A model generated the notes under the pieces. It was not told where the DNA came from and did not search any database. It saw only the letters and a list, made by a program, of their open reading frames with translations. A DNA stretch of 64,000 bases from Sepiola atlantica (taxonomy: Eukaryota > Mollusca > Cephalopoda > Sepiida > Sepiolidae): NCBI GenBank assembly GCA_963556195.1, contig OY744532.1, forward strand, positions 80,589,734 to 80,653,733, read 5' to 3'. Position numbers and translations under genes: made by a program. Positions 48,131 through 60,507 of this stretch are shown in pieces. Positions within the stretch are counted from its first letter, which is position 1; each line of letters opens with the position of its first letter.

Positions 48131-48720
48131 CGTCTAATTGGTCTCCCGATTTATAAAATCGGGGGACTTATGTTTTAAGGCATGTCCGCCTGTCCGGATT
48201 TTTCTCCGCAACCATGCATTGAATATATCTGAAATTTTCCATGAAGTTGTAACTTTGGTCAGGTAAGAAAGTGACATTCTCTGATGTTTGAAAAAATAAG
48301 TCTGGTTTGCCCCCCAGGGGGTCAAAAGGCCTCGAAATGGCAAAAAATTACATATTTTGCCCCTTAACCTTTCATCCATCCATTCAATTTCTCTGAAACT
48401 TAGCAATTGTTCCTAAGAGATAATAAGTATCGCTGACATTGAAAACAATCTGGTTCGCGCTTCCAGGGGGTCAAAAGCCTCCAAAATGGAAAACAAATGA
48501 CCATTTTCTCCCATAACGTTTGATCAATCCATTAATTTTTTCTGAAACTTGGCGAAAATATAGAGGCAATTGTTCTGGATATGAAACGACCATCCTTGAC
48601 CTCAGTAAAATTATGGTTCGCGACCCCAGGGGGTCAAAGGGGGTCGAAAATGCCCCAAATTGCCTACATTTATTGCATTTAACAATCGCCACATCGAGTC
48701 ACATACAGAGGGGACCACAC
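48131..48720. repeat. Repeat with three internal units of about 150 bp
   Basis: The anchor CAGGGGGTCAAA occurs at about 48315, 48464 and 48630. Each is preceded by a TTCTCTGAAACTT-type block and a GACCAT/CCTTGACC-type block, so the region is a degenerate tandem. It begins with a small palindrome CCCGATTTATAAAATCGGGG (48146-48165). ORFs on both strands are by-products. Class not identified. Confidence 0.7.
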
Positions 48721-50784
48721 ACGCGCGACTTGTATTTACTATTGTTATCAAAGGGGAAAAATATAAAACATGTCATTAATGTGTGACTTCGAAAACTAAT
48801 AAATAGTAATAGTTGTCTGAGAGGGACAACTCTTTCGAGTAGAATATAAGATATTTTGTTTGAAGAACATTAATGAGCATTAGATAACATCTTCAACAGT
48901 TGGATGGTATTCAAAGTGGCCTCTCGGGTAAATTTAGTAATGTAGTGGTTGTAATTATTCTAGCTAAAACTCGGATAAACTAAGTAGCATATACAACGGA
49001 TTATTAGCGAACACACTTTCCGAACATATTCGATGGCTTTTGTTAAATTGTATATATTTTGTTAAATTGTATATTTCATCTGTTTTTTCATTGGTAAATT
49101 AAGAAGTAACATTTCTTGATTGAGGCAATTTTAATTTTAGTCCAAATATACAGTCGCTATTTTGCGTATGTGGATGTTCCACACCAAAAACTTACTGTCT
49201 ACCTTATTCGCGATGATAAATTATTCAGCATGATAAACATAATAATAACCTAGAAAATTCTTAGAAAACTATTACATAATCAACTAGCCCGGTCGTAGAG
49301 TATTTTTACAATATTGTATGTGTCTATGTTTATTAATTATCTGCAAACACTAAGAGATTAACTAATATGGCGACCAACAGCAGGTCATTGAATCCAGATT
49401 CCAGATAACATTTTCACCAGAGAAAGAATAAATTATGTTGCTGTGATCAGCGTGAAGAGCAACATGTGATTAATGTGCAATTTTGAGACAAAAAAAGATC
49501 CAAAATGTACATGAAACATATTTCTGAACGTAGAGTTTTGGTAATATAAGCCTATATATACACAGCTGCAATTTAATAACGCTTTTTTGTTGAAAGAAAC
49601 ATGTTTTAATTGTTAGTTAAAACAACGCAGATTTGTCTGTAAGCATGATATAAATATTTTTTCTCGATTTCTGGTAAACTACTTACATACAATATGGATT
49701 CATCGAGACATGAATTAAAAATGAAGGAAAGTTCACAAACTTCTGTCAGAATAACAATCTGCGTTAGTTAAAGTTTCCAGATTTAGCCTACATATTTAAA
49801 GAGAAAAAGTAATGAGAATAGAAATAGTCATTCTTATTTTTCTAAATATTCGATCTATTCAGACAACCTTTCAGACTATTTAGTTGCTCTCCACAAGGGA
49901 CAGGTAAACAGAAGACCAATATTTAATGCAGGGAAAATCAAACTTCACCGAAAAATGCTTGAGAGAAAATAAAGTGTGCTTCATTCAAGAATGGTTTCTC
50001 CATTCATGACCGACGACGGAAAAGATGAAGTGTACCATAAGAACAGATACTACAATTTGCTTTTATTTCCAATTTAGACTTACAGTAAATTGTTCGCCTA
50101 ACAAATGTAATTTTAGATCCCAGAAATGAAGTAAGACTATTAACAGCTAATCTCACTAAAAGTTAGTCCCAACAAAAAAATGAGGTACTATTTTTGAAAC
50201 GAATACGTGTAAATATCTTTGAAAAACTTTACGGAAATAAATAGACCGCACACCGGAAACACAATTATTTCATAGATTATATGTATCAAATAATAATATA
50301 TATTGCTATATTACAGATATAATCAAAGTTATACACAAATAATACCGATCATACACATATCAAATAATTTCATATTACATATTAATACATATAAAATACA
50401 ATAAGCTAATAAGATATACATTACAAGAGGGTTTATCTGCTCATTGCGTTAAATGTATTATCATGTTGGGTATCTATCTAACCTCTTCATTAGATAATTA
50501 TTGTGTTAAGGACTGGTAACATTAGACTGGTAACATTGCCGATTTACCGACTATTCCGGCATACCGAAATAGTAATAGTAACACTCAACAATTTTATCGA
50601 AATGTCCGAAATTATACATATAATAGATACCTCTTTTTTTGCGCCGGAGCTTTAGTATTAACTTTTCTGAAGTCGAATCTATACTCTAAGTTTTGATTAA
50701 TTGTAGTTTTGTAATTCTATTTCTAATAGAGATATTGTATATGGCAGTCTGAAATTATACTTTTAAAAAATAATAGTGTTTGGT
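48721..50784. other. AT-rich DNA, no gene seen
   Basis: Nothing recognised. Confidence 0.5.
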
Positions 50785-51085
50785 GATGTAGTGTAGTTCA
50801 TATTCTGTTACAATGATATCATCCTTCTATTTTTAACCACCTCTAGGTTGTGATAATGTAGTGTATGTTATGTTGTCATGATACTATCACCCTAGACATT
50901 TTCAACTCATTTAGTATAAGTGCGTTCGTCATGATACCACTCTCCTAGAAATTATATACTACGTATCAATGATGGGGTAGTGAAGCCTCTGATTTGTGGT
51001 CATGATAACACTTCCCAAGCATTTTCTTGAGAGCCAGTGTAGTCTATTATCTGTTCTGTTTCATGAGATTATCATCTCCTGTATT
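50785..51085. repeat. Degenerate tandem repeat, about 62-bp unit, five copies
   Basis: The anchor (T)CATGATA...CACC/TCC recurs at about 50812, 50877, 50930, 51001 and 51062. TGTAGTGTA-type blocks lie between them in several units. Strongly diverged. Confidence 0.55.
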
Positions 51086-51119
51086 ATATCTGTTTTTTTG
51101 GGTGGGTGGGTGATATGTA

Positions 51120-51120
51120 G

Positions 51121-51217
<97 letters not shown>
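51120..51217. repeat. (TA)n microsatellite
   Basis: TA run with two ACATA interruptions. Confidence 0.96.
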
Positions 51218-51219
<2 letters not shown>

Positions 51220-52267
51220 ACTACTTCTAATACAATCTAATTGCAAACGAATCTTTCTTAAACCTTGTTCAATTTATAATGTCTGTATTATAAATATCTT
51301 CGTATCGTCTAAAATAAATGCAAACGCAATTTTGTTTTCAGGGTCGGAAGTAAAATCATCGATCGAGATCTAAATAGTGTTTTGTAGAAAATGCAATTTC
51401 ATCTTCAACATTTTGACTCATATTCGATTATTCGTATATGTTTTTGTTCTTATTGGGTATGAAGAATAAATTCCTCGATTCTTATCATTTGCTCAAATTA
51501 TGTTAATTTTCAATTTTTATTTCAACTTTCCTCCCATATTTAATTTGTTCTATTAGTTGGTTTGGGAATGTCTTTTCTAGTCAAAGTTGTTATTCTTTTT
51601 AATGTTTAATGTTGAATAACATGGCATTTTTTATTTCCTCCATTTCGTCACTTCAACTAAACTACTGACTTGTTCGTGTGCTTTACACGGCTGTAAGGTT
51701 TTCAACTACAGGATAATATTTTCACTTCTTAGCGAGAGAAAAACGTAAGCTTGTTAATATTTACGTGTAACTGATAACATATTAAAGAAACGAAAAAATA
51801 ATCGACAGTTGTTTTTATTCTCGTAGTCGAACGTATAGATTTAAATAGTTCGAGTTCGGGAATGCCTTAACATCTTTTTAACCATCTCAAGAAAAAAAAC
51901 TGTTATTGCTATGTTCAAACGATGAATACTTATCATTTGCAAGGGTTGTATACCTTGTGTGTTTAAAATCTAGTATGCTTTTTAACTCCTAGCTGTTACT
52001 GTTGTGTCTACAAATAGTTGTTAATAACACCATCTAAAATTGTTTTGAAAATCAAAAATTGCTTGGTGTAGCACTGTTTATGTACTCTCCGACATTAGTC
52101 CGAGTTCTTGTTGCCAGTGTTGTGTTCGATATAGTTGCTCGTCGCTAGTCTTGTAACCTTTAAGTGCCGATGATAAATAAGACAACTTGGTGTTATTTTT
52201 ACATGAGTGTGTATTTACAGAAATAAAGAAGAGTGTGCTACAGAAAGACTGATATTTATCTCTTTTT
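51218..52267. other. AT-rich DNA, no gene seen
   Basis: Nothing recognised. Confidence 0.5.
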
Positions 52268-52500
52268 CACCTCAGAAATACGTGGCACAAGGTCAGAAAG
52301 TGGGCTTTTTGGGCCAGTGCACATAGAGTAGCGTACTCTGACCTCGCGAAAAGTGCCTGGGTAACCCCTATTGGCATTCCCCGGTCCAGCCGCTTAAGGC
52401 AGTAAGCAATAAGCAAACTCCAATACAAACTGGAGATGTGTGGCTTTGGAGAGCGGACCTCCTAGAACTACTCAGAACTATACTTTGGCCCAACAGAATC
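52268..52500 (-). repeat. Structured SINE-like repeat, copy C (diverged)
   Basis: On the minus strand it follows copy A block by block: CAGTTCTAGGAGGT-like, TTGCTTACTGCC, ACCGGGGAATG, TACCCAGGCA, then GACCTTGTGCCAC. The GC hairpins are altered and the U2-like head is not visible. Confidence 0.7.
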
Positions 52501-53061
52501 AAATCCACCTTCAATCATTATGGCCCACCCTTGTCGAATCGATTATTATGGTCGAATCATTGACATGGTTAAAATGGCGTTTCTTACTTTCACACAAATA
52601 CTGGAGAAGGAAGAAGGTTTGTATTTTGTACTATCTCCTCTATTCATCTTGAGTTTATAGAGTCCCGAAATAGAGTGCATCACCATCACACTATAACAAT
52701 GACAATTTGGCATATCCACAAGTGTTAGGATGTTTCGTATTCTTTATGATGTATATTTATTATATTTACATTACACATTTGAACCCGCTTTATATCCTAT
52801 TCATTTATATATCTTATTTACAATAGGTGAGACTGTATAACTAGAATGTTCATTAATATATAATATATATGATTTTCTTGTAAGTATTATAGACTTCATG
52901 ATTAAAAAATTAAAGTTGTTTGTAAAAACATAACTTAATTCTAATTAATTTTAACTTCTATATGAAAACGATTTTTTTTACATCTTTATCTATTTGCTTG
53001 ATTATGGGAAGTTGTGTCATGAAAGAACATTATATTTTAAAATACTGATATTGGAGTATTG
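52501..53061. other. AT-rich DNA, no gene seen
   Basis: Spacer between SINE-like copies C and B. Confidence 0.5.
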
Positions 53062-53397
53062 ATTTACTCCTCTCCATGAGTTAGGCACAAGGCCAGTTTT
53101 TATCTTACTCCCACAAGTAAAATCTGACCCAAGGTCGTATCGGGAAAGTTTGGTTTAAGAATTGTCTGGGCAGCCCCGTCGGCATTCCCCGGTAAGGGCG
53201 CCTCAGGCAGTAATCAATAAACTTACTCCTCCCCAAAGAGGGGAGGCAAAGCCTGGGAAGGTGGACCTCCCAGAACTGCACAGGACAGACCCATTGACCG
53301 GCGTAAATCAAGACCCCGAAGGCCAAGACGACACCAGTATGGGGTGCAGTATCCATCGGAACAGATACAACACTGTTATCTTAGCCAGAAGGTTTGG
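53062..53397 (-). repeat. Structured SINE-like repeat with U2 snRNA-like head, copy B
   Basis: Minus strand. The first about 38 nt (53396-53359) read CCTTCTGGCTAAGATAACAG and TGTTGTATCTGTTC, which align with the 5' end of U2 snRNA (the stem I and branch-site interacting region) with few differences. The sequence then leaves U2 and enters the body shared with copies A and C: GTCCTGTGCAGTTCTGGGAG, a CTCCCC...GGGGAG hairpin, GAATGCCGACGGGGCTGCCC. SINEs with U1/U2 snRNA-derived heads have been described in crocodilians (SINEU); this looks like an independent case. The U2 comparison is from memory, so the identity value needs an alignment. Confidence 0.72.
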
Positions 53398-55683
53398 AGT
53401 AGCTAATTATTTATTAAAGCTAACTATACATTTCTAGTTGTGTTCTTTTCTATCGTTATTTACACTGTAGGTGTTCTTTTTAATATGTTAACTAATATTC
53501 AATACGTATCGAAAAACACGGAAGGAACGATAAGATTTTGAGCGGCACTTCTCTACATGGAGTAACAATACTCGATCTTAGGACGTTCTTGATTCTTATA
53601 AAAGTAACCTATTGAGTCAGATCTAAATGTTTTTTTTTCTGGAATGATAAATTACTGCACTTATTACTCCAGCGATTTAAGTAACACATTCGATATAAGT
53701 CTTCCATGGGGAAGTAAAACCTTAGGTATTATCAGGAAAAGAGTCATTAATCTAAACTGCGGTAAAGTGTCCGTGGAAAAACGAGCAGAAGCTAGGTTTT
53801 AGACGAAATAAATTTAACAAATATTTTCTCACTGTTGTTCTACATAGCCAAGGTAGCAAATGCGTTAATGCGTTGTTTAATATAGTTTCTCTAATATACA
53901 GTAACAATCTCTTTTTATATCATAAGGTTTGAGCTCATAATTCCTGTAATTACTATTATTATTTAATGTTTAAATAGATGTTTAAAATAATTAACCCTTC
54001 CAATTTAATACACATATGCGTGCATGCCCGTCACCTCATATTTAAACCAGTGAAACATCCGTTAATGACAAGACGACGGAGACTTTCCATTCTGACGGAT
54101 ACCTACCAGCAGCAACGGAATTGTAACAATCTCATACTCTGATGAAGCTAGGCATACTAGCGAAATGATAAGTCAAAAGACAAAAGTAAAACTGATTAAA
54201 ACAAATATGTTTCGATTTTATTTTATTTAATAAATATCGCATCAAAACATGTTTTCAAGGCTTTTAGCTTCATTGATTATTATATATTTCTTTATTTTAT
54301 TTGTACTTTTTTCTGATATTTTTTACATACATTGGGATATATTGTGTTGGTTTTAATAATATAAACATACGTTTATTTATGAAATGACACTTATCGCCTT
54401 GCAAGTAAATTAAAGGTTTTGTGTAAGTTTTCCAGTTCTGTTCTCTTATCTAATTTTAAATGTTATCATTTTTGTTTTTTTGTTCATCGGCCATTCTATT
54501 TGATCCATTTTCTTATTTCAAAATTTTGTAACTTCATTGTTGATTAGTATCTTGTAGCTTTATTATCAATAGACATTTCTAGATTGATCGGTGTGATGAA
54601 TAATTCATAAGAGATTATTATCATTTTTATATATCAATAAAGTTTATTTTGCTAATTATTTGTTTTAATGATCTGAACTGATTATGTTAATGATTTCAAT
54701 GGTGTATGTTTGGCTGTTCCAAAACATATTTTTGTTGTTATTATAACTTTTTATTCATTGAAAATGAGCATTCGTACACGAATGATAGTATACTGCAAAA
54801 AAGACAGGTGATGTTCACTGGGTTCGAGTGTAAACATGTCTCTTAAAATGTCCAGTACTATGCGCTACATATAATTTAGCGTTCAAGCTACAGTCCCTCA
54901 TCTATGAATGTTCACTTTAAACGTTCATGTAATCTCACTTGCATTTGCTTAACAAAATGACTCCTCATAATTGCAGGACTCCTCTTGCTCGTTCGTTTGC
55001 GTTCTGGATGGAAGTCTCCCTTAAATGTATTACTATGCTTCCAAAAACTTCACAACTATTTTCTATGGCAGCGAGTAATTGTGGTGCCAACCTTTTTTCG
55101 CGGAAAATTCTGAGATTATTGGATTCTTTTTTACATATCGAATCTAGCAGTTTCATTTTTGGGGGTTTTCGTGTCATGTTTCTATGTTCTAGTGTTTACG
55201 CAGTGACATTCAATTTCAGTTTACCTGTATTGGTTGATGTAATCTGAGTTTGAAGATTGACTGTCGCACTCCAGTAATTTTCGTAAGATTTCAAATGTTT
55301 TCATCATCGATGACATGTACTCTACAGTATTCATTCTCGTTTATATTAAAAATATTTCTAGTTTTTTTCAGTTGTTATTATCATAATGGTATTATAATTA
55401 TTGTTGTTTATTATTATTTAGTATGTTTTAATGTTTCTTTATGTTTCCAATGTGTTTATCATGCTGTCCATGAGTGGCAACCGCTTTTCGCTAGCACGGT
55501 GGTAAAGATTCTCTAATATTTGATTTATTCTTCAAACGAAATTAATAATAATATACATTTTCATTTTAGACGTGTGTATTAGTTGTGTCTATATGGAAAT
55601 TTAATGTGAATACTTAAGCATTTTTATTTATACTTCTATTGTCGATAATATATTGAGAAATATATAAGTATATAAATGTATAC
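53398..55683. other. AT-rich DNA, no gene seen
   Basis: ORFs at 54939-55516 and their antisense were inspected without recognising a family. A weak hammerhead-like motif at 54139 is listed separately. Confidence 0.5.
54132..54180 (+). ncRNA. Hammerhead-like motif, non-canonical
   Basis: CUGAUGA is followed by an extra A, then a perfect GCUAG/CUAGC helix with loop GCAUA and GAAA. No clear stem III or cleavage triplet follows. Resembles Penelope-type terminal sequences but could be chance. Confidence 0.25.
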
Positions 55684-55690
55684 ACATACT

Positions 55691-55737
<47 letters not shown>

Positions 55738-55746
55738 GTATATATG

Positions 55747-55821
<75 letters not shown>
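55684..55821. repeat. (TA)n microsatellite, compound
   Basis: TA repeats with GTATA interruptions. Confidence 0.96.
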
Positions 55822-55824
<3 letters not shown>

Positions 55825-56805
55825 CAACTGTGTAATTATATGTAATGCATTTAGCTACAAACCTTGTAGTCCAAATACTTCCAATGTAACGGTCTACAGG
55901 CGGGTAGATCTTTGAAAGAAACTCTGCGCATGGAAATTACGTATAGCTCTAGGCACACAGATAAAGAATGGACACTGTTTCATAGTAGTTGTAGGTAAAC
56001 AGGTGTTGCTGTGATTTTTTTACAGGGAGAAATCATAGATTAGTACTCATTCGACAATCTTTTATGCCCATAACTATATAGTAGATATATACTTGCAACC
56101 GGTACTCTGTGAGATAGGATGTAGGGAAGAGACGAGGAGATCCCCCTAGATTATCGCATAGAATGTTGTACTTTGTCAAGACAGGAGAGAGTGCTTTGAG
56201 CGACACCTCTACATATGTCGCGACTGTATTCCATCTTAAGGTTTATCTGGGTGTTTGAATATAAGTAATACTTACAAATATAAATATATATTTTATATAT
56301 ATTAATATAAATTAATAACTAATCTTTTCGGTGTGCATTCGCAAAATACTATACACGTATATATGCATGAGGTGGAAACATATGTATATCAACAGTGAAC
56401 ATTACAATTACGTTTTTGTTTGTCTTGTCCAACGGTTATTTCTGCTTGTTTCTCATTGAAAGAAAGTAATAAATCTATTGAAAGATTGCCGCGACACAAC
56501 CCCCAACAGAGGTTCAGTTAAGATATTTCAATATTGCTGGCTTCGTATTGATTCGAAACACAGCATGGATTCGTTTATAATTTTCATGGTGTTGTCCTCA
56601 GAGAATTTAATATTGATATATTTTAATATCCCCACCCCGCGAATGTCCTGGTGTTGTTAGATTGTGATTGGGACAAATATAGAAGGATAGTGTAACAGCG
56701 GACATTAATGAAAAAAATATAGGTACACTCTTATCGCCTGCAGAATATAAACTTATCAATTGTTTATGTGCATCATTGTAATTTATTAGTAGTTTTAAAC
56801 ACACA

Positions 56806-56810
<5 letters not shown>
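55822..56810. other. AT-rich DNA, no gene seen
   Basis: Nothing recognised. Confidence 0.5.

Positions 56811-56851
<41 letters not shown>
56811..56851. repeat. (TA)n microsatellite
   Basis: TA run just upstream of the second copy of the 45.6-kb foldback family. Confidence 0.95.
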
Positions 56852-56856
<5 letters not shown>

Positions 56857-56874
56857 GTATGTATATTTTCTTCA

Positions 56875-57010
56875 TATGGTTATTTTTATTTATATATACA
56901 TGTACATAATCTGCGACATTGGCATGCCGATGTTATCGATCAACAGCTGTAAAAAGATGGAATCCTATCAGATCCTTCCCTTAGGTGATATTTGAAAATA
57001 ATTAATTTGG
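56875..57010 (+). repeat. Partial copy of the 45.6-kb foldback family
   Basis: TTATTTTTATTTA, GCGACATTGGCATGCCGATG and TTATCGATCAACAGCT match 45600-45680. The complementary right arm is missing. Confidence 0.7.
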
Positions 57011-57504
57011 AAGAAAATAAAGACAGTACAAGAAAACGAAATTCAAAATTTAAGATTAGAAGGTCACGTAGTCAGTTTTGAAACCGTATAAACTTAAATA
57101 TCATCTAAACGTATGTTGTGAATGAAGAGAAGAAAAAAAATGGGGTTCACAATTTAACGGCAAGTTAATATCAGGAGGCGTGTTAACATTCACTTTTACG
57201 CGTCAATATTATGTGTGATATTGAAGTGTGAGGGAAGAAGCAGTATTTAGCTTCGCCTTGATTATAGGTGAGAAGAGGACGTGTTAGGTCATTCAAGGTT
57301 TAATCGAGTTCATTTTTAATTTTTATTATTTTTTCATGAATTATTAGCTTTAGTTTCTGTTATCATTATTTATCTCATATTATATTGTACTCTTTATTTT
57401 GATGGCAATAAAATTATAAGGATGATAACATTGGAAACATGAAGTAAAATTAACAAAAAATAAACTAAAGTTAATTGACATATTTTTAGGATAGTAGTAG
57501 CGGC
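57011..57504. other. AT-rich DNA, no gene seen
   Basis: Nothing recognised. Confidence 0.5.
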
Positions 57505-57573
<69 letters not shown>

Positions 57574-57777
57574 CATAATCATAATAATAATAATAATAAT
57601 ATTAATAATAATAATATTAATAATCATAATAATTATAATAATAATATTAATAATCATAATAATAATATTAATAATCATGATAACAATATTAATAATCATA
57701 ATAATAATAATAATAATGTTACTAATAATAATGATATTAATAATAATAATCATAATAATGATAATATTTATAATAAT

Positions 57778-57840
<63 letters not shown>
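57505..57840. repeat. (AAT)n microsatellite, long
   Basis: About 335 bp of AAT repeats with CAT/TAT variants. Poly-Ile ORFs on both strands come from it. Confidence 0.97.
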
Positions 57841-58199
57841 GGTAAGTAATGCACTTATTTTGGCCGATCGTAATTTGAAGTTACGTCAAACAGCAGAAGG
57901 TAGTGTATTCGTTATTTTTCATTAACGTTTGTTAAATAGAAAACTGTATTCAAAGAGGCTGCACGTACGCTCACGATCGTGTAAATACAGCAACGCGTCA
58001 AAACGTCTACAGAATGCACTATGCACCTATTTCAGCGATACGGAATTAATATTTTAATAATATACAATAATATACAAGGTATAAAACAAGTATTCACGAC
58101 TTTATTCCTAAGTCAAATTCGCAGTCATCTGGGTTGACAGAAACTGGTTAAAACCGTCTATAGTAATTAAAGACGCTTACATCAGCAAAATAGATTTTG
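57841..58199. other. No gene seen; may include the 5' end of the mariner relic
   Basis: Precedes the mariner fragment. I could not read transposase sequence or an inverted repeat here. Confidence 0.4.
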
Positions 58200-58611
58200 G
58201 CATCCTCATTTTGGGATGCCTTATGTATTATTCCATCAATTTGCTTGAGAAGGGACGAACAATGAATAACGTATAATATATAACATTATTGGTGCGTTTG
58301 AAAGAGGAAATGTCAAAAAGTGCCATAAATGAAAAAGAAAGAAATTTTCCTTCATAAAATCAAACTATATTACAAGTTGATTAGAATAGTGACCGGAATA
58401 ATAGTAATAATGCCGGATACATCTCATTCTTCAGATAACGCTACCAGCGACTACTGGCTTTTTTCATTTCTCAAAAGAATGATTCAGGAAAAGAGATTAT
58501 GCCTCAAGGATCAAATGATATCGGAAACTGAAGTATAGTCAGATTAGCAAAGACAATTTGTTATATATTGCTAGAGAAGCAGTGAAAGCAGTGAATCGCC
58601 TCAGAAGTAAA
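58200..58611 (+). pseudogene. Mariner (DD34D) transposase, C-terminal half, relic
   Basis: Across three frames the plus strand reads in mariner order. ASSFWDALCIIPS at 58200 fits the conserved FWD segment that precedes the second Asp. Next come LLEKGRTMNN and RLKEEMSK. FLHKIKLYYKL stands where His-Gln-Asp-Asn-Ala-Pro is expected, so the second catalytic Asp is lost. DTSHSSDNATSDYWLFSFLK at about 58418 is the degenerate Pro-Pro-Tyr-Ser-Pro-Asp block with the third Asp kept (SDYWLF, Asp codon at 58449-58451). After another shift come ISKDNLLYIAREAVKAVNRL. The N-terminal half, start codon and inverted repeats were not found. Old and inactive. Confidence 0.85.
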
Positions 58612-59549
58612 CTAACAATGTTGACTAATAAAGTCGAATTTAACCGAAAAGTTGTTGTTTCAGTAGTTATCGAGACTTATTGAGTCATGTGTTAGATAAA
58701 GAAGAATTTATTTTAGTGACAATTACTGGATCCTTCCCAAGAGAACAAGATGAGAAGGGTTACCCTCGAAAACGGTAAACGAAACGGTTTGTCGTCAGAA
58801 TTTGTAACCAATCGGATGTCGGTCTTGGCATAACTATACTTGATATGTCGCAGTACACTACATTAAAATATGTGTTTTTCTTGGATTCCATCGTTTACAT
58901 TTTAAATGGTCTATATTAGTGTTTCATGTGGTTTAGATTCATTTAATTACAGTAAAGCAGGAGTAGAATGCCACGCATATACTAAGATGTATGTAATTCT
59001 ATACATGTGTTCAATATATATATATATATATATATATGATATTATGAGAACGTGAAAACATATTTATTGCAATATGCTTGCAATCCATATAACCTTTTTG
59101 TATATTATAGGACTTCTTTAGTAAGTGAGTATAGTTCAAACATAGATATCCGCTCAATTCCAACACTTTTTTACACCATCTTTTTGACACATTCGTTCAA
59201 AATTTAAAACATATATACAAGTATAATTGACTCCAACAAAGTTCAGAATCAATCAATTAATTACTCTATATATTACACATCTACTTCGTATGTGTTTGCT
59301 TATATGTTTTCTTTGTATTATTTTTAGCTTTCAAAAAATCTTTTTTCTCATTAATTCGGATAACTACTTATAAAAACAACATTCTATACTCAATGGTTCT
59401 GAATATCGTCCGAGAACACATTTAGCGAAATCTTATATGCACTAAATGAACCCATTTTTTAATAAACAATATTTGCAGTCAATATAATACTATATTCACA
59501 GGCATTACCTCGTCACATCATATATATATAAATTTGGTATGTCTAACCG

Positions 59550-59553
<4 letters not shown>
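58612..59553. other. AT-rich DNA, no gene seen
   Basis: Contains a short TA run at 59010-59037. The downstream inverted repeat of the mariner relic was not found. Confidence 0.5.

Positions 59554-59591
<38 letters not shown>
59554..59591. repeat. (TA)n microsatellite
   Basis: TA run next to the terminal-repeat fragment. Confidence 0.95.
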
Positions 59592-59594
<3 letters not shown>

Positions 59595-59690
59595 ATAAAT
59601 GAAAGAAGAGAAATAAAGATGTACGAATTACAAATCTATTTCAACTTCGATTGTGCAATGCAAGGTGTACTCGGTAAAAACAGTGTTATT
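59592..59690 (-). repeat. Penelope-type terminal repeat fragment, inverted
   Basis: Complement matches 63500-63590 (GCATTG...CAATCGAAGTTGAAATAG, GTAATTCGTACATCTT). It directly abuts the Penelope-like reverse transcriptase relic but points the opposite way to the copy at 63.4 kb, giving inverted termini around the element. Confidence 0.65.
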
Positions 59691-59696
59691 CCTCTC

Positions 59697-60507
59697 TACT
59701 TGACCTAACATTAGACCTTAACTCGGAAACGGTTAGCCCGTACCATGAACTAAATTTAACCTTCTTATACATACTTAAGCTATCAAACCACCCAACCTCC
59801 ATCAAAAATTAAATAGTTCCTTCTGTCTCTAAAAGAATTTCAAAGTTATCTACTAATAAACATATAATCAAACACAATTCCAACTTCTACAATAACGCAG
59901 TACTTAATTCAGGATACACTGATGGATTTAAATATGTAAATAATCCTTTCATCGAGAAAAACAAACCTTTAAATGTAATTAAACACAACATGACAATACA
60001 GGATAAAAAGAGGGCACATATCCCACTACCCCCCAAAAAAAAATATACAAATAGACCCACAAAAAACTATCAATATTGACTAACTAGCTGACCTTCAAGA
60101 ACATACTAAAAATAAAAGATTTAGAAGAGAGAATAGTATTTGGTTTAATTCACCCTATAATTTCAATGTGAAAACAGATATCGCTAAAGAATTTTTCAAA
60201 ATTTCAGATAACTCATTCAAGCACCCGCATAAATACAGCACTGACTTAAATAACCCCTCTATTAAAATGCCCTACTCCACAATGCCAAATATAGCACAAC
60301 CCATCATCACATCTAATAACAACAAAATTAAACCTGCCCGACAACCAGCAGCTACTATACACTCTACTAATAATTGTAAGTGTTAGAAATCCATAGAATG
60401 CCTGTTCAATGGCAACTGCATGCAAAGTAACATCATATATGCTTGTACTGTTAAACAATTCCCCCAAAACAACATCATGCATAGATATACCAACATAAAA
60501 AAATGTC
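59697..60507 (+). pseudogene. Penelope-like element reverse transcriptase, C-terminal part (relic, part 1)
   Basis: Plus strand, mostly one frame with interspersed stops and shifts. LDLTLDLNSETVSPYHE (from about 59699) is the late RT palm segment. SNHPTS and VPSVSKRISKLSTNKHI follow in the thumb region, then FYNNAVLNSGYTDGFKYV. After a gap come SIWFNSPYNFNVKTDIAKEF and IKMPYSTMPNIAQPI (60125-60300). Then comes the Cys-rich linker C-K-C (followed by a stop) with ECLFNGNC, and the start of the endonuclease at NIIYACTV (about 60440). The order matches Penelope-like elements that carry a GIY-YIG endonuclease; family recognition is by pattern. The reading ends at 60507, where a Merlin-like element is inserted; the gene continues at 61648. 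N-terminal RT motifs are missing. Confidence 0.8.

Noticed and set aside
57394..57925. Poly-Ile ORFs on both strands
   Set aside because: Produced by the (AAT)n microsatellite.
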